Assembly (NCBI RefSeq): GCF_006443685.1
Contig: NZ_VFYP01000001.1
Location: forward strand, 1,674,001 to 1,738,000
Origin: Rhizobium glycinendophyticum
GTDB lineage: Bacteria; Pseudomonadota; Alphaproteobacteria; Rhizobiales; Rhizobiaceae
Length of the DNA: 64,000 bases
Direction of reading: 5' to 3'
Both the position numbers and the translations under genes were made by a program. The notes below the pieces were generated by a model that had not been told where the DNA came from, made no database searches, and saw only the letters and a program-made list of their open reading frames with translations. This document shows positions 42,165 through 50,504 of this stretch, in pieces (within the stretch, counting starts at the first letter, position 1; every line of letters starts with the position of its first letter).

Positions 42165-43577
42165 ATGCCGCGTCTCAGCCGTTTCCTCTCCTTTGCCCTT
42201 GTTCTGACCGTTGCCGCAACGCCGCTGGCGGGTACCACCGTGCTTGCTCAGGACAAGGTCGTGCCGCAGAACCAGCTCGACATGCAGATGTCCTTCGCCC
42301 CGCTGGTCAAGCAGACGCGCGGCGCGGTCGTGAACGTTTATGCCGAGCGCATCGTCCAGAGCCGCTCCAATCTCTTTGCCGGTGATCCCTTCTTCGAACA
42401 GTTCTTCGGCCAACGCATGCCGAACCGGACGGAAAAGCAGTCCTCACTCGGCTCAGGTGTCATCGTCGAGGCGAACGGTACGGTCGTCACCAACAACCAC
42501 GTCATCGATGGCGCCGACGACATCAAGGTCGCACTCGCCGATGGTCGTGAATATCCAGTCAAGGTGGTGCTGAAGGATGATCGCCTCGATCTCGCCGTGC
42601 TAAAATTCGATGCGCCTGAAACCATGCCGACTCTGCCGATCGGCGATTCCGATTCAACCGAAGTCGGCGATCTCGTGCTGGCCATCGGCAATCCCTTCGG
42701 CGTCGGCCAGACGGTGACATCAGGCATCGTCTCTGCGCTCGCCCGCAACCAGGTGACGGAAGGCGATTTCGGCTTCTTCATTCAGACCGATGCCGCAATC
42801 AATCCCGGCAATTCCGGTGGCGCGCTGGTCAACACCAAGGGCGAACTGATCGGCATCAATACGGCCATCTTCTCGCGCGGCGGCGGCTCGAACGGCGTCG
42901 GCTTCGCCATCCCGGCAAACCTCGTGCGCGTCTTCCTCGATGCCGCCGATCGTGGCGATGCGAGCTTCGAAAAGCCTTATGTCGGTGCGAGCTTCGAGCC
43001 GGTGACATCGGATGTTGCCGAAGCACTCGGCCTGAAGACGGTGCGCGGCGCGCTCGTCGTGCGCATCGCCGAAGATGGGCCAGCCGCCAAGGCAGGCCTG
43101 AAGCCCGGCCAGGTCGTGACCGCCGTTAACGGCATCCCCGTCGAACATCCCGACGCCCTCGGCTACCGCCTGACCACGGCAGGGCTCGGCAAGACCGCTG
43201 AACTCACAGTGCAGGAGGATGGGAAGGAAAAGAAGATCCCACTGACGCTGGCCGCCGCCCCCGAAACCCGCCCGCGTGACATTCAGCTGATTGAGGGGCG
43301 CAATCCCTTTGCCGGCATCCGTGCTGGCAACCTTTCGCCGCGTCTTGCTTATGAACTCAAGATGGCCTCGGAAGTTGCCGGCGTGGTCGTCACCGAAGTG
43401 GTCCGGGGCTCGCCCGCCGCCCGGCTCGGCTTCCAGCCGCGCGACATTGTCGTCGCCGTCAATGGGGAGGACATCGCCTCGGTTGAAGACCTCAAGAAGA
43501 TCGCCGAAAGCGATCCGGGCTTCTGGCGGGTCGAGATCGAACGCGACGGCCAGCGCATCCGGCAGATCTTTCGATGA
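42165..43577 (+). CDS. degP: DegP/HtrA-type periplasmic serine protease
   Basis: A 470-residue Do-family protease and chaperone for misfolded envelope proteins. A signal peptide (about 1-28, ending VLAQ) is followed by the trypsin-like domain with triad H112 (TNNHVIDG), D142 (RLDLAVLK) and S217 (NPGNSGGAL), then two PDZ domains (about 265-355 and 375-465). The ATG at 42165 has GAAGGG at the right distance. It overlaps rarA by four bases. Confidence 0.95.
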   Translation: MPRLSRFLSFALVLTVAATPLAGTTVLAQDKVVPQNQLDMQMSFAPLVKQTRGAVVNVYAERIVQSRSNLFAGDPFFEQFFGQRMPNRTEKQSSLGSGVIVEANGTVVTNNHVIDGADDIKVALADGREYPVKVVLKDDRLDLAVLKFDAPETMPTLPIGDSDSTEVGDLVLAIGNPFGVGQTVTSGIVSALARNQVTEGDFGFFIQTDAAINPGNSGGALVNTKGELIGINTAIFSRGGGSNGVGFAIPANLVRVFLDAADRGDASFEKPYVGASFEPVTSDVAEALGLKTVRGALVVRIAEDGPAAKAGLKPGQVVTAVNGIPVEHPDALGYRLTTAGLGKTAELTVQEDGKEKKIPLTLAAAPETRPRDIQLIEGRNPFAGIRAGNLSPRLAYELKMASEVAGVVVTEVVRGSPAARLGFQPRDIVVAVNGEDIASVEDLKKIAESDPGFWRVEIERDGQRIRQIFR

Positions 43578-44884
43578 GTGATCTCTTCGCGCCGCAGATG
43601 TCGAAGGAAATGGCCGAGCGGCGTCCGCTTGCCGATCGTCTGCGGCCGAAAAACCTGTCGGAAGTGACAGGCCAGGAACACCTGACCGGCGAGGATGGCG
43701 TGCTTGCCCGGATGATCGCCTCGGGCTCCCTCGGCTCGATGATCTTCTGGGGGCCGCCCGGCACCGGCAAGACCACCGCCGCGCGGCTCCTGTCGGGCGA
43801 GGCGGGCCTCGCCTTCGAGCAAATCTCGGCCATTTTCTCCGGCGTCGCGGATCTCAAGAAGGTGTTCGAAAGCGCCCGGCTGCGGCGAATGGAAGGCCGC
43901 CAGACCCTGCTCTTCGTCGACGAGATCCACCGCTTCAACCGCGCCCAGCAGGATAGTTTCCTGCCTGTCATGGAAGACGGCACCGTCATCCTCGTCGGCG
44001 CCACCACCGAAAACCCGAGCTTCGAGTTGAACGCCGCTCTTCTGTCGCGGGCGCGGGTGCTCACCTTCAAGCCGCATGACGAGGCGAGCATCGAGACGCT
44101 GTTGAAGCGCGCCGAGGAGACGGAAGGCAAGCCGCTGCCGCTCGACGCGGATGCGCGGGCCACCCTGATCCGCATGGCCGATGGCGACGGCCGGGCGTCC
44201 CTGACGCTGGCCGAAGAAGTCTGGCGTGCCGCCCGTCCAGGCGAAATCTTCGACACCGAAGGGCTGGGCCGCATCGTCCAGCGCCGCGCGCCTGTCTACG
44301 ACAAGGGGCAGGACGGCCACTACAACCTGATCTCCGCGCTCCACAAGGCCGTGCGCGGCTCCGATCCGGATGCCGCCCTCTACTATCTCTGCCGCATGTT
44401 CGATGCCGGCGAAGATCCGCTCTATCTCGGGCGCCGGCTCGTGCGCATGGCGGTGGAGGATATCGGTCTGGCCGACCCCCAGGCCCTGGTCGTCTGCAAC
44501 GCCGCCAAGGATGCCTATGATTATCTGGGCTCGCCGGAAGGCGAGCTGGCGCTGGCCGAGGCCTGCGTCTATCTGGCGACGGCCCCGAAATCGAACGGGG
44601 TCTATGTCGCCTACAAGGCGGCGATGCGGGCGGCCAAGGAATACGGCTCGCTGCTTCCGCCCAAGCACATCCTCAATGCCCCGACCAAGTTGATGAAGGC
44701 GGAAGGCTACAACGAGGGCTATCGCTACGACCACGACGAGCCCGACGCTTTTTCCGGCCAGGACTATTTCCCGGAGAAGATGGGCCGGAAGACCTTCTAC
44801 GATCCGCCGGAGCGCGGCTTCGAGCGGGAGATCCGCAAGCGGCTGGATTGGTGGGCGAAGCTCAGGCGTGAACGCGGAGGTTGA
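43574..44884 (+). CDS. rarA: Replication-associated recombination ATPase RarA (MgsA)
   Basis: A 436-residue AAA+ ATPase that acts at stalled replication forks and binds SSB and DNA ends. Walker A is GPPGTGKT at 60-67; Walker B is LLFVDEIHRF. The C-terminal tetramerisation domain with EGYNEGYRYDHDEPDAFSGQ is complete. Its ATG overlaps the degP stop (ATGA). The degP-rarA pairing is, as I recall, widespread in rhizobia. Confidence 0.96.
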   Translation: MSDLFAPQMSKEMAERRPLADRLRPKNLSEVTGQEHLTGEDGVLARMIASGSLGSMIFWGPPGTGKTTAARLLSGEAGLAFEQISAIFSGVADLKKVFESARLRRMEGRQTLLFVDEIHRFNRAQQDSFLPVMEDGTVILVGATTENPSFELNAALLSRARVLTFKPHDEASIETLLKRAEETEGKPLPLDADARATLIRMADGDGRASLTLAEEVWRAARPGEIFDTEGLGRIVQRRAPVYDKGQDGHYNLISALHKAVRGSDPDAALYYLCRMFDAGEDPLYLGRRLVRMAVEDIGLADPQALVVCNAAKDAYDYLGSPEGELALAEACVYLATAPKSNGVYVAYKAAMRAAKEYGSLLPPKHILNAPTKLMKAEGYNEGYRYDHDEPDAFSGQDYFPEKMGRKTFYDPPERGFEREIRKRLDWWAKLRRERGG

Positions 44885-44958
44885 ATTCGGCCCGCCGGCT
44901 TGTGTATCGTCATTTCATTTTAAGCTCATTTTAAAGCGCGCTGCTGTAGGTTCGCCTG

Positions 44959-46494
44959 ATGCTATATTTCAGGAATTCGAGCATGCCGCATCTTCACAAG
45001 TATGTTGAACCTTCGGCCCCGACGACTGCGCGCCAGCGCTTCGGCCTCACGGCGCTGGTCGCGATCTTTTCGGCCATGCTCATCACGCTGTCGGCCCTGT
45101 CTCTCTTCTTCGTCGGGGGAGTGGCTTCGAAAACGGCAGACAAGATTGCCATTGAAAAACAATATGTCCTGTTCGAAAACGCCCTGCGTGACCGCCAGAA
45201 CCTGATGGCCCGCGATCAGCTGGGCCTCGCCCGCTGGGACCGCTCGGTCAAATACGTGACGCTCAGGTTCCGGGAAACCTATGTCGAGGAGGAGCTGGTA
45301 TCCTCCCTCTGGCACGACTTCGGCCACGAGCGCAGTTTTCTCGTCGGGCCGGGCGGCCGGCTGCTGATGTCGGCCTGGCAGGACCAGGTCGACTTCACCC
45401 AGCGCACACTCGCCGACGGCGACAGCCTGCTCGCTCTGGTCGATCTCGCCATTGCCCGCCATAACACCAATCGCACGACGATCGAGGGCGGTTACGGCCA
45501 GCGTCCCGTGCAAGCCTCCCAGGTGGAGGAGATCGCCGCCTTTGGTTTCATCGAGATCGACAGCGAGGTGATGATCGCGAGCGCCATGGCGATCGTGCCG
45601 GACGACGGCGAAGTGGCCCTGCCGGACGGGCCGCCGATCATTCTCGTCTCGGCGCGACCGGTCAATACGAGTTTCATCGATGACATCAATTCGCAGCTGA
45701 AGCTCACCAATGTCACGTTCGACCGCCACGGCAACGGCCTCATTCCCGTCATCGATGTCGAGGCGCGCACACTCGGAAGCTTCTCCTGGGACCTCTATCT
45801 GCCGGGCAGGGACATCTGGCCCGTGGTCGTCCCGCTGACCTTCGGCCTCTGCGGAGTGATGCTGATCGCTACACTCGTGCTCGGCCGTTACATCCACCTT
45901 CTCTCGGTGCGCCTGGAGGCGAGCGAGCGGCGCAATCGCGACCTCGCGATGCGTGACGCCTTGTCGGGTCTCGCCAACCGCCTCTGTTTCGATCAGGCGC
46001 TGAATTCCGCCTCCGAGCGTCTCGCCCATGCGCCCTTCGCCGTCATCGCCTGCGATCTCGACCGCTTCAAGGCGGTGAACGACGTCCACGGCCATGCCGC
46101 CGGCGACGAGGTGATCCGCGTGGTCGCGGAACGCCTGAAAGAGGCCGTCGGCGATCAGGGTCTGGTCGGTCGCACCGGCGGCGACGAATTCGTGATCCTG
46201 ATGTCCGCCTTCCGCGACCGGGCGCGGCTGGCGCTGCTGGCGCAGCACATCATCACCTCGATTTCCCGGCCCATCGTGTTGCCGGACGGCGCCGTGGTCG
46301 ATGTCGGCATCAGTCTCGGCATTGCCGCGGCACCCGACCAGGGCATTTCTGGCCGCGAAATCATGGCGAGTGCGGATCAGGCGCTCTACGCGTCGAAGGA
46401 GGGCGGACGTGGCCGGGCCTTCTTCGCCGAGGATCTCGATGAGGCGGCCCGAAATCTCGCCGGCCATGCCGCGGAGGCGGTGAATGCGGCCTGA
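44959..46494 (+). CDS. Membrane diguanylate cyclase with CHASE4-type sensor
   Basis: A 511-residue protein: membrane span at about 27-53, extracytoplasmic CHASE4-like sensor at about 54-287, second span at 288-309, then a GGDEF domain with the intact signature GGDEF at 407-411. It should make cyclic di-GMP from GTP. The RxxD inhibitory site expected just before GGDEF is not present (the stretch reads GDQGLVGRT), so product inhibition may be absent. An ATG at 44983 is an alternative start. It overlaps the amine oxidase gene by 11 bases. Confidence 0.9.
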   Translation: MLYFRNSSMPHLHKYVEPSAPTTARQRFGLTALVAIFSAMLITLSALSLFFVGGVASKTADKIAIEKQYVLFENALRDRQNLMARDQLGLARWDRSVKYVTLRFRETYVEEELVSSLWHDFGHERSFLVGPGGRLLMSAWQDQVDFTQRTLADGDSLLALVDLAIARHNTNRTTIEGGYGQRPVQASQVEEIAAFGFIEIDSEVMIASAMAIVPDDGEVALPDGPPIILVSARPVNTSFIDDINSQLKLTNVTFDRHGNGLIPVIDVEARTLGSFSWDLYLPGRDIWPVVVPLTFGLCGVMLIATLVLGRYIHLLSVRLEASERRNRDLAMRDALSGLANRLCFDQALNSASERLAHAPFAVIACDLDRFKAVNDVHGHAAGDEVIRVVAERLKEAVGDQGLVGRTGGDEFVILMSAFRDRARLALLAQHIITSISRPIVLPDGAVVDVGISLGIAAAPDQGISGREIMASADQALYASKEGGRGRAFFAEDLDEAARNLAGHAAEAVNAA

Positions 46495-47887
46495 CCTGTC
46501 GCGCCGCCACCTGCTGGCGCTGCTGGCGGCGACGACGCTTTCGGGCCTGGTGTCACCGGCCATGGCGGCCGGTGCTGCAACCCAGGGTGCCGCCAGCATA
46601 GCCGCCGAACCGAAGCGCCGTGGCAAGGGCACCCGCGTCATCGTCATCGGAGCCGGCATGGCGGGTCTCGTGGCTGCCGCGCGCCTGGTGGAGGAGGGGG
46701 CCGAGGTCGTGGTGATCGAGGCCCGAAACCGCATCGGCGGGCGCATCTTCACCGATCGCAGCCTCGGTGTTCCGGTCGAACTCGGCGCCGGCTTCATCCA
46801 CGGCTTCAACGGCAATCCGCTGGCGGATCTTCTCGACCGGTCTGGCAGTCGGCCCTTCTTCATCGATGAGGACCGGGCCGTGCTGCTTGAGGACGGCGGC
46901 ATAGAGCCGGAGGAATTCGAGCTCGACGACCTCTGGGACGATGTCGACACGATCATCGAGGATGCGGCGGAAGAGTCCGATGGCAATCCGGACACCTCGC
47001 TGGCCGAGATCGTCGATATTCTCGATCCGGGCCTGGCGAAGGAGCCGATCGGCGGCTGGGCGCTCACCGACATGATCGAAAACGACGTCGGCGCACCGCT
47101 CGATGCCATCTCCGCCCTGCATTTTGATGGCGACGAGGCCTTCGACGGACCCGACGTCGTGGTGAAGCAGGGGTACGACACGCTGCTGGCGCCGCTTGCC
47201 AAGGGGCTCGACATCCGCCTCGGCGAAACGGTTCTGCGTATTGCCACGGGCAAGCATGGCGTCACCGTCGAAAGCGACAAGGGCCGTCATCGGGCGGCTC
47301 ATGTCGTGGTGACCGTGCCGCTCGGGGTTCTCAAGGCGGGCAGCATCCGCTTCGAGCCGGCTTTGCCAGAGGCGCATAGGCAGGCGATCGACGCGATTGG
47401 CTTCGGCAATCTCGGCAAGGTGTCGGTGCGTTTCGACAGGGCCTTCTGGCCGAAGGATGCTCATTACATCGGCTACGTCGCCCGCGAGCGCGGCCGCTAT
47501 GCCGAAATCGTCAACCTGATGCCGAGCCACGATGCCGCCGCGCTGACGCTGGTGGCGAGCGGCGCCTATGCCAAGACCCTGGACGCGATGGACGATCGGG
47601 CCGTGGCTGCCGACGTGATGCAGGCGCTCGGATCGATGTTCGGGGTTCAGCCGAAGCCGCCGAGCGGGCTGGTGCGCCATGTCTGGTCCACGGATCCGCT
47701 CGCCCGCGGCACCTATTCCTTTACCGCGACCGGAACCCTGCCGGCGCATTTCGACGCCCTGGCAAAGCCTGCGGGGCAGGGGCTGTGGCTTGCCGGCGAA
47801 CACACGCTCTTTGCCTATCACGGCACGGCGCACGGGGCCTTCCTGAGCGGTCAGCGCGCGGCCGACGCGATCCTCGCCAGTCTCTGA
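46484..47887 (+). CDS. Tat-exported flavin amine oxidase
   Basis: A 467-residue FAD-dependent amine oxidase. The Tat-type signal [15 protein letters not shown] (RR at 7-8) is followed by the FAD motif VIGAGMAGL (54-62), ARNRIGGRI (80-88) and the C-terminal FAD segment [20 protein letters not shown]. The substrate class is probably polyamines or amino acids, but unproven. The start lies 11 bases inside the diguanylate cyclase gene, so the two are coupled. Confidence 0.9.
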   Translation: MRPDLSRRHLLALLAATTLSGLVSPAMAAGAATQGAASIAAEPKRRGKGTRVIVIGAGMAGLVAAARLVEEGAEVVVIEARNRIGGRIFTDRSLGVPVELGAGFIHGFNGNPLADLLDRSGSRPFFIDEDRAVLLEDGGIEPEEFELDDLWDDVDTIIEDAAEESDGNPDTSLAEIVDILDPGLAKEPIGGWALTDMIENDVGAPLDAISALHFDGDEAFDGPDVVVKQGYDTLLAPLAKGLDIRLGETVLRIATGKHGVTVESDKGRHRAAHVVVTVPLGVLKAGSIRFEPALPEAHRQAIDAIGFGNLGKVSVRFDRAFWPKDAHYIGYVARERGRYAEIVNLMPSHDAAALTLVASGAYAKTLDAMDDRAVAADVMQALGSMFGVQPKPPSGLVRHVWSTDPLARGTYSFTATGTLPAHFDALAKPAGQGLWLAGEHTLFAYHGTAHGAFLSGQRAADAILASL

Positions 47888-48092
47888 ACCCGCTCCGGTA
47901 TATGAAACCGGAAGGTCTTCGAGGCCGGAAAATATTCGAGAAGCCGGAGCGGCTGCATCTGCCGACCACCACGCGGGCGCTCGACCTGGCGAGGCCCACC
48001 CGACGAGGCTCATCGGGTAATTGCGAGCCGGTCAGGCGCATTCATGCGTGGATTTTTCGCGCGAGGCGCGGCCTGTCGTGCCGGACGCCGGA

Positions 48093-48404
48093 TCAGGAGG
48101 CCCGCTGCTTCGGCTGAACGTTCGGAGCCGCCGTCATCTTGACCTTGCTTTCAGCCAGCCCGTGATGGCCTTCCATATCGACGATCAGATGCCAGTGACC
48201 GCTTTCCGGAATGACGATGTTGAGCGGCGACTTCTTCGCCACGCCCCCCAGAAACTTGAAGTCGAGCGTTTCCTTGAAGCGCTGGAAATTCGTCGGCGTC
48301 ATCAGGCGCACATTGTTGACGGCCGAGAGCGTCACTTCGATGATCGTGCCGGCGCGCCGTTCCTTGAGGTCGTAATGGGTGAAACGAAAGGTCGGTTTGG
48401 ACAT
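48093..48404 (-). CDS. DUF1883-family protein
   Basis: A 103-residue protein with FRFTHYDLKERRAGTIIEVTLSAVNNVRLM and SGHWHLIVDMEGHHGLAESKVKM, which match the DUF1883 type: a small beta-rich protein sometimes found as a module in toll/interleukin-receptor-like or stress proteins. No signal peptide. The function is unknown. It is on the minus strand, converging on the amine oxidase. Confidence 0.75.
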   Translation of the reverse strand: MSKPTFRFTHYDLKERRAGTIIEVTLSAVNNVRLMTPTNFQRFKETLDFKFLGGVAKKSPLNIVIPESGHWHLIVDMEGHHGLAESKVKMTAAPNVQPKQRAS

Positions 48405-48537
48405 CGTGTCCTCGTCTCCAGGCGGTCTAACTTGTCGATCATCCTATACCTGCGGCCGTTAAGGAACGGTTTGGCGGCGGGCGGCGTGCATGGCTGACCG
48501 GAGACTTTTTTGGGACGATGCGTTCACCCAAATGAAA

Positions 48538-48562
48538 GCAGGGCCGACACTGTCGACCCTGC
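48538..48562 (-). terminator. Terminator of the DUF378 gene
   Basis: GCAGGG (48538-48543) with CCCTGC (48557-48562) and CGA with TCG inside, one mismatch. On the minus strand it is followed by TTTCATTT. It lies 31 bp past the DUF378 stop. Confidence 0.65.
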
Positions 48563-48592
48563 TCGGCTGTGTTTTGAGGTAACGGCTGCCCG

Positions 48593-48832
48593 TTAGCGAT
48601 GGGTGCCGATATTGGCTTCGGCCCGCGGTTCGCCGACCGACATGGCCTTGAAGAACGGAACCAGCTGCCAAAGGGCCGACAGGCCGACCAGTACGTAAAC
48701 GATGGTCGCGAGCGTCGTATCCTGGCCACCGAACAGGGCAGCGACGAGGTCGAAATCGGCAAGGCCAACAAGCAGCCAGTTGAGGCCGCCGACGATAACG
48801 AGAAGCAGGGTGATGAGGTTGAGCGCGCGCAT
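48593..48832 (-). CDS. DUF378 membrane protein
   Basis: A 79-residue protein with two membrane spans (LITLLLVIVGGLNWLLVGL and IVYVLVGLSALWQLVPFF). GGLNWLLVGL is the DUF378 signature. The function is unknown. The start at 48832 is chosen for GGAGAG upstream. It is a stand-alone gene with its own terminator. Confidence 0.83.
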   Translation of the reverse strand: MRALNLITLLLVIVGGLNWLLVGLADFDLVAALFGGQDTTLATIVYVLVGLSALWQLVPFFKAMSVGEPRAEANIGTHR

Positions 48833-48988
48833 GGGGTTCTCTCCGTTGGTGTGGAGTGAAGCTAACAGTTTCAACTGCAATTGGTTCCGGGGCGGTCCTC
48901 ATGCTGAGGTGCCGCGTAAGCGCGGGCCCCGTGCTGAGGTGTCCACCATCACCCAAGTGCGGAACGAACCCTCGGCAGATCCTCGGCA

Positions 48989-49013
48989 CATCCTCGGGTT
49001 AAACCCGAGGATG
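48989..49013. repeat. Palindrome of the CCTCGGGTT/AACCCGAGG type
   Basis: CATCCTCGGGTT and AACCCGAGGATG, 12-bp arms around a single A. It is the first of a family that recurs at 49117, 50121 and 50241; a degenerate copy lies near 49384-49413. Confidence 0.8.
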
Positions 49014-49116
49014 GGGATGACGGCATGTGGGGTGGGCCCAGTGTCCCCCGCCAGCGGTTTCGGAGTGTTGCGACGCTTGCGGAGGATACCCCTCCTCTCC
49101 GCGATCGTCATCCTCG

Positions 49117-49137
49117 TCCTCGGGTTTAACCCGAGGA
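49117..49137. repeat. Palindrome of the CCTCGGGTT/AACCCGAGG type
   Basis: TCCTCGGGTT and AACCCGAGGA around a single T; the same arms as at 48989 and 50121. Confidence 0.8.
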
Positions 49138-49270
49138 TGTCCCGAGGATCTGCTAGCGTGTCTGCAGTCTCAAGGCGCAAGGCAGCCGCACATATTCGGA
49201 CTGTCAAAAACCCCAAGCTTCGCCGCCGGTCGGGATCGTCTCCCTCCGGGTGGCTTGAAACTTGTCTCGG

Positions 49271-49327
49271 ACGAGGCGCCAGAAGCAACCTGTCTAAGTA
49301 TATATGTGGCTCCTTCCGGCGCCTCGT
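49271..49327. repeat. Long inverted repeat in the gene-poor region
   Basis: ACGAGGCGCCAGAAG (49271-49285) and CTTCCGGCGCCTCGT (49313-49327) pair at 14 of 15 positions around a 27-nt loop that contains TATATATG. The downstream arm is followed by TCGGCGTCTTTTCC. It differs from the palindrome family around it and could be a non-autonomous element or a small RNA terminator. Confidence 0.6.
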
Positions 49328-49965
49328 TCGGCGTCTTTTCCCGCTGCATGCGTCCCTCTGGCAAGGCGGCGACGGTCCTCGGGATCCTCGGGCTTGACCC
49401 GTGGACCGAGGATTGACCGGGCGTAGGGTCCGGCTTTGACAGAGTCCTCCCGAAGAAGTGTCTGCCATAGCCTGGCCGGTGGCCCGGGAGGTTCCCGCCG
49501 GATGGTGCACCATGCCGACCGGGACCCTCGCCCGGGGGATGCGGCCCTGGTCATGTGCGACCTCGGTCCTCATCCCCGCCGTTTGTTTCGCCCCGCTGTC
49601 TGGGTGTTCGCGACAGCGCGGGCGCCTTGTCTGTGTGCCTCTGAGGCACGTCCTTCCGATCAGGGTATCCAGGTTTTGGGGGCATCCGTCCCCATCACCC
49701 TCGTCAAGCCCTTCGTCCGGAGGGAGACCGTTGCAGCGGGCCGGGGATTTGTGCCTGCGACAGCACGTCACCCCGGCGCCGGCCCCGCCTCGCCTGACAT
49801 CGCATCGTCAGGTGTATCCGAGGGCGGGACGGAGCTGAGTCTACGGGAGGAAAAATGGGCGGGGATGAAAAAACATGTCGGGGTTTGATTTCGTTAGAGA
49901 ATCTCTCGAAGTCGTCCCCCTTTTTTGCCACTGATGCCGCGTTTGTGGCCTTGCCCCTCACCCTA

Positions 49966-50041
49966 CCCTCTCCCCGCAGGCGGGGAGAGGGGGGCGCAAG
50001 CATCGGCCGTCTCGGCCTTCTCCCCGCCTGCGGGGAGAAGG
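49966..50041. repeat. Tandem CTCTCCCCG/CGGGGAGAG palindromes
   Basis: Two hairpins: CCCTCTCCCCG (49966-49976) with CGGGGAGAGGG (49981-49991), loop CAGG; and CCTTCTCCCCG (50016-50026) with CGGGGAGAAGG (50031-50041), loop CCTG. They form a second repeat family beside the CCTCGGG type. Confidence 0.75.
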
Positions 50042-50120
50042 TGCCGGCAGGCGGATGAGGGGCAGAGGCGGCAAGCGCGACGTCATCTGTTGGCGGGCTT
50101 GTGTTTGGATCCTCGGGTCA

Positions 50121-50141
50121 TCCTCGGGTTTAACCCGAGGA
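50121..50141. repeat. Palindrome of the CCTCGGGTT/AACCCGAGG type
   Basis: TCCTCGGGTT and AACCCGAGGA around a single T, preceded by a partial copy (CCTCGGGTCA) at about 50111. Confidence 0.8.
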
Positions 50142-50240
50142 CGAGGATGACGACCTTTGGGGGTGGGGTGGGTATTCTCCTCAGGCTTCGTGCGATGAAG
50201 ACGGTAGAGGAGGATACCCGCAGCCTCCCCACCCTCCGTC

Positions 50241-50263
50241 ATCCTCGGGCTTGACCCGAGGAT
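50241..50263. repeat. Palindrome of the CCTCGGGCTTGACCCGAGG type
   Basis: ATCCTCGGG (50241-50249) and CCCGAGGAT (50255-50263) with loop CTTGA; the variant also seen at 36037-36059. Confidence 0.8.
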
Positions 50264-50504
50264 CCAGACACAAGCTCTCAAATGCCCGATCAGGGCCAAA
50301 CCTCAGATTTCGCAAGGGGGGGCTCGGTGAAGGTGGTGCCCTCGAAACTGTGCCCCTCTCCGGGAAAATCTGAAGTTTAGGCGGCTTGCGCACGCCTAAG
50401 CCTTCGATTTTCCGTCCTTCCCCGCATGGGGGGAGGTGGGCCTCCCAGAACGAATTCGGCCCGAGGTTTCCCCCGGGCCGAAATCTCACTCTATTCTCAA
50501 CTGA

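Larger units (their letters stand above)
48833..50504. other. Gene-poor, repeat-rich region
   Basis: About 1.67 kb between the DUF378 gene and nrdJ. The open frames in it read through palindromes on both strands, lack good start sites and look like nothing I know, so none is called. The region holds at least five palindromes of two types and one long inverted repeat, listed separately. Confidence 0.75.

Noticed and set aside
49436..49888. 150-codon open frame in the gene-poor region
   Set aside because: No good ribosome-binding site, atypical composition, and part of the repeat-rich stretch. No family resemblance.
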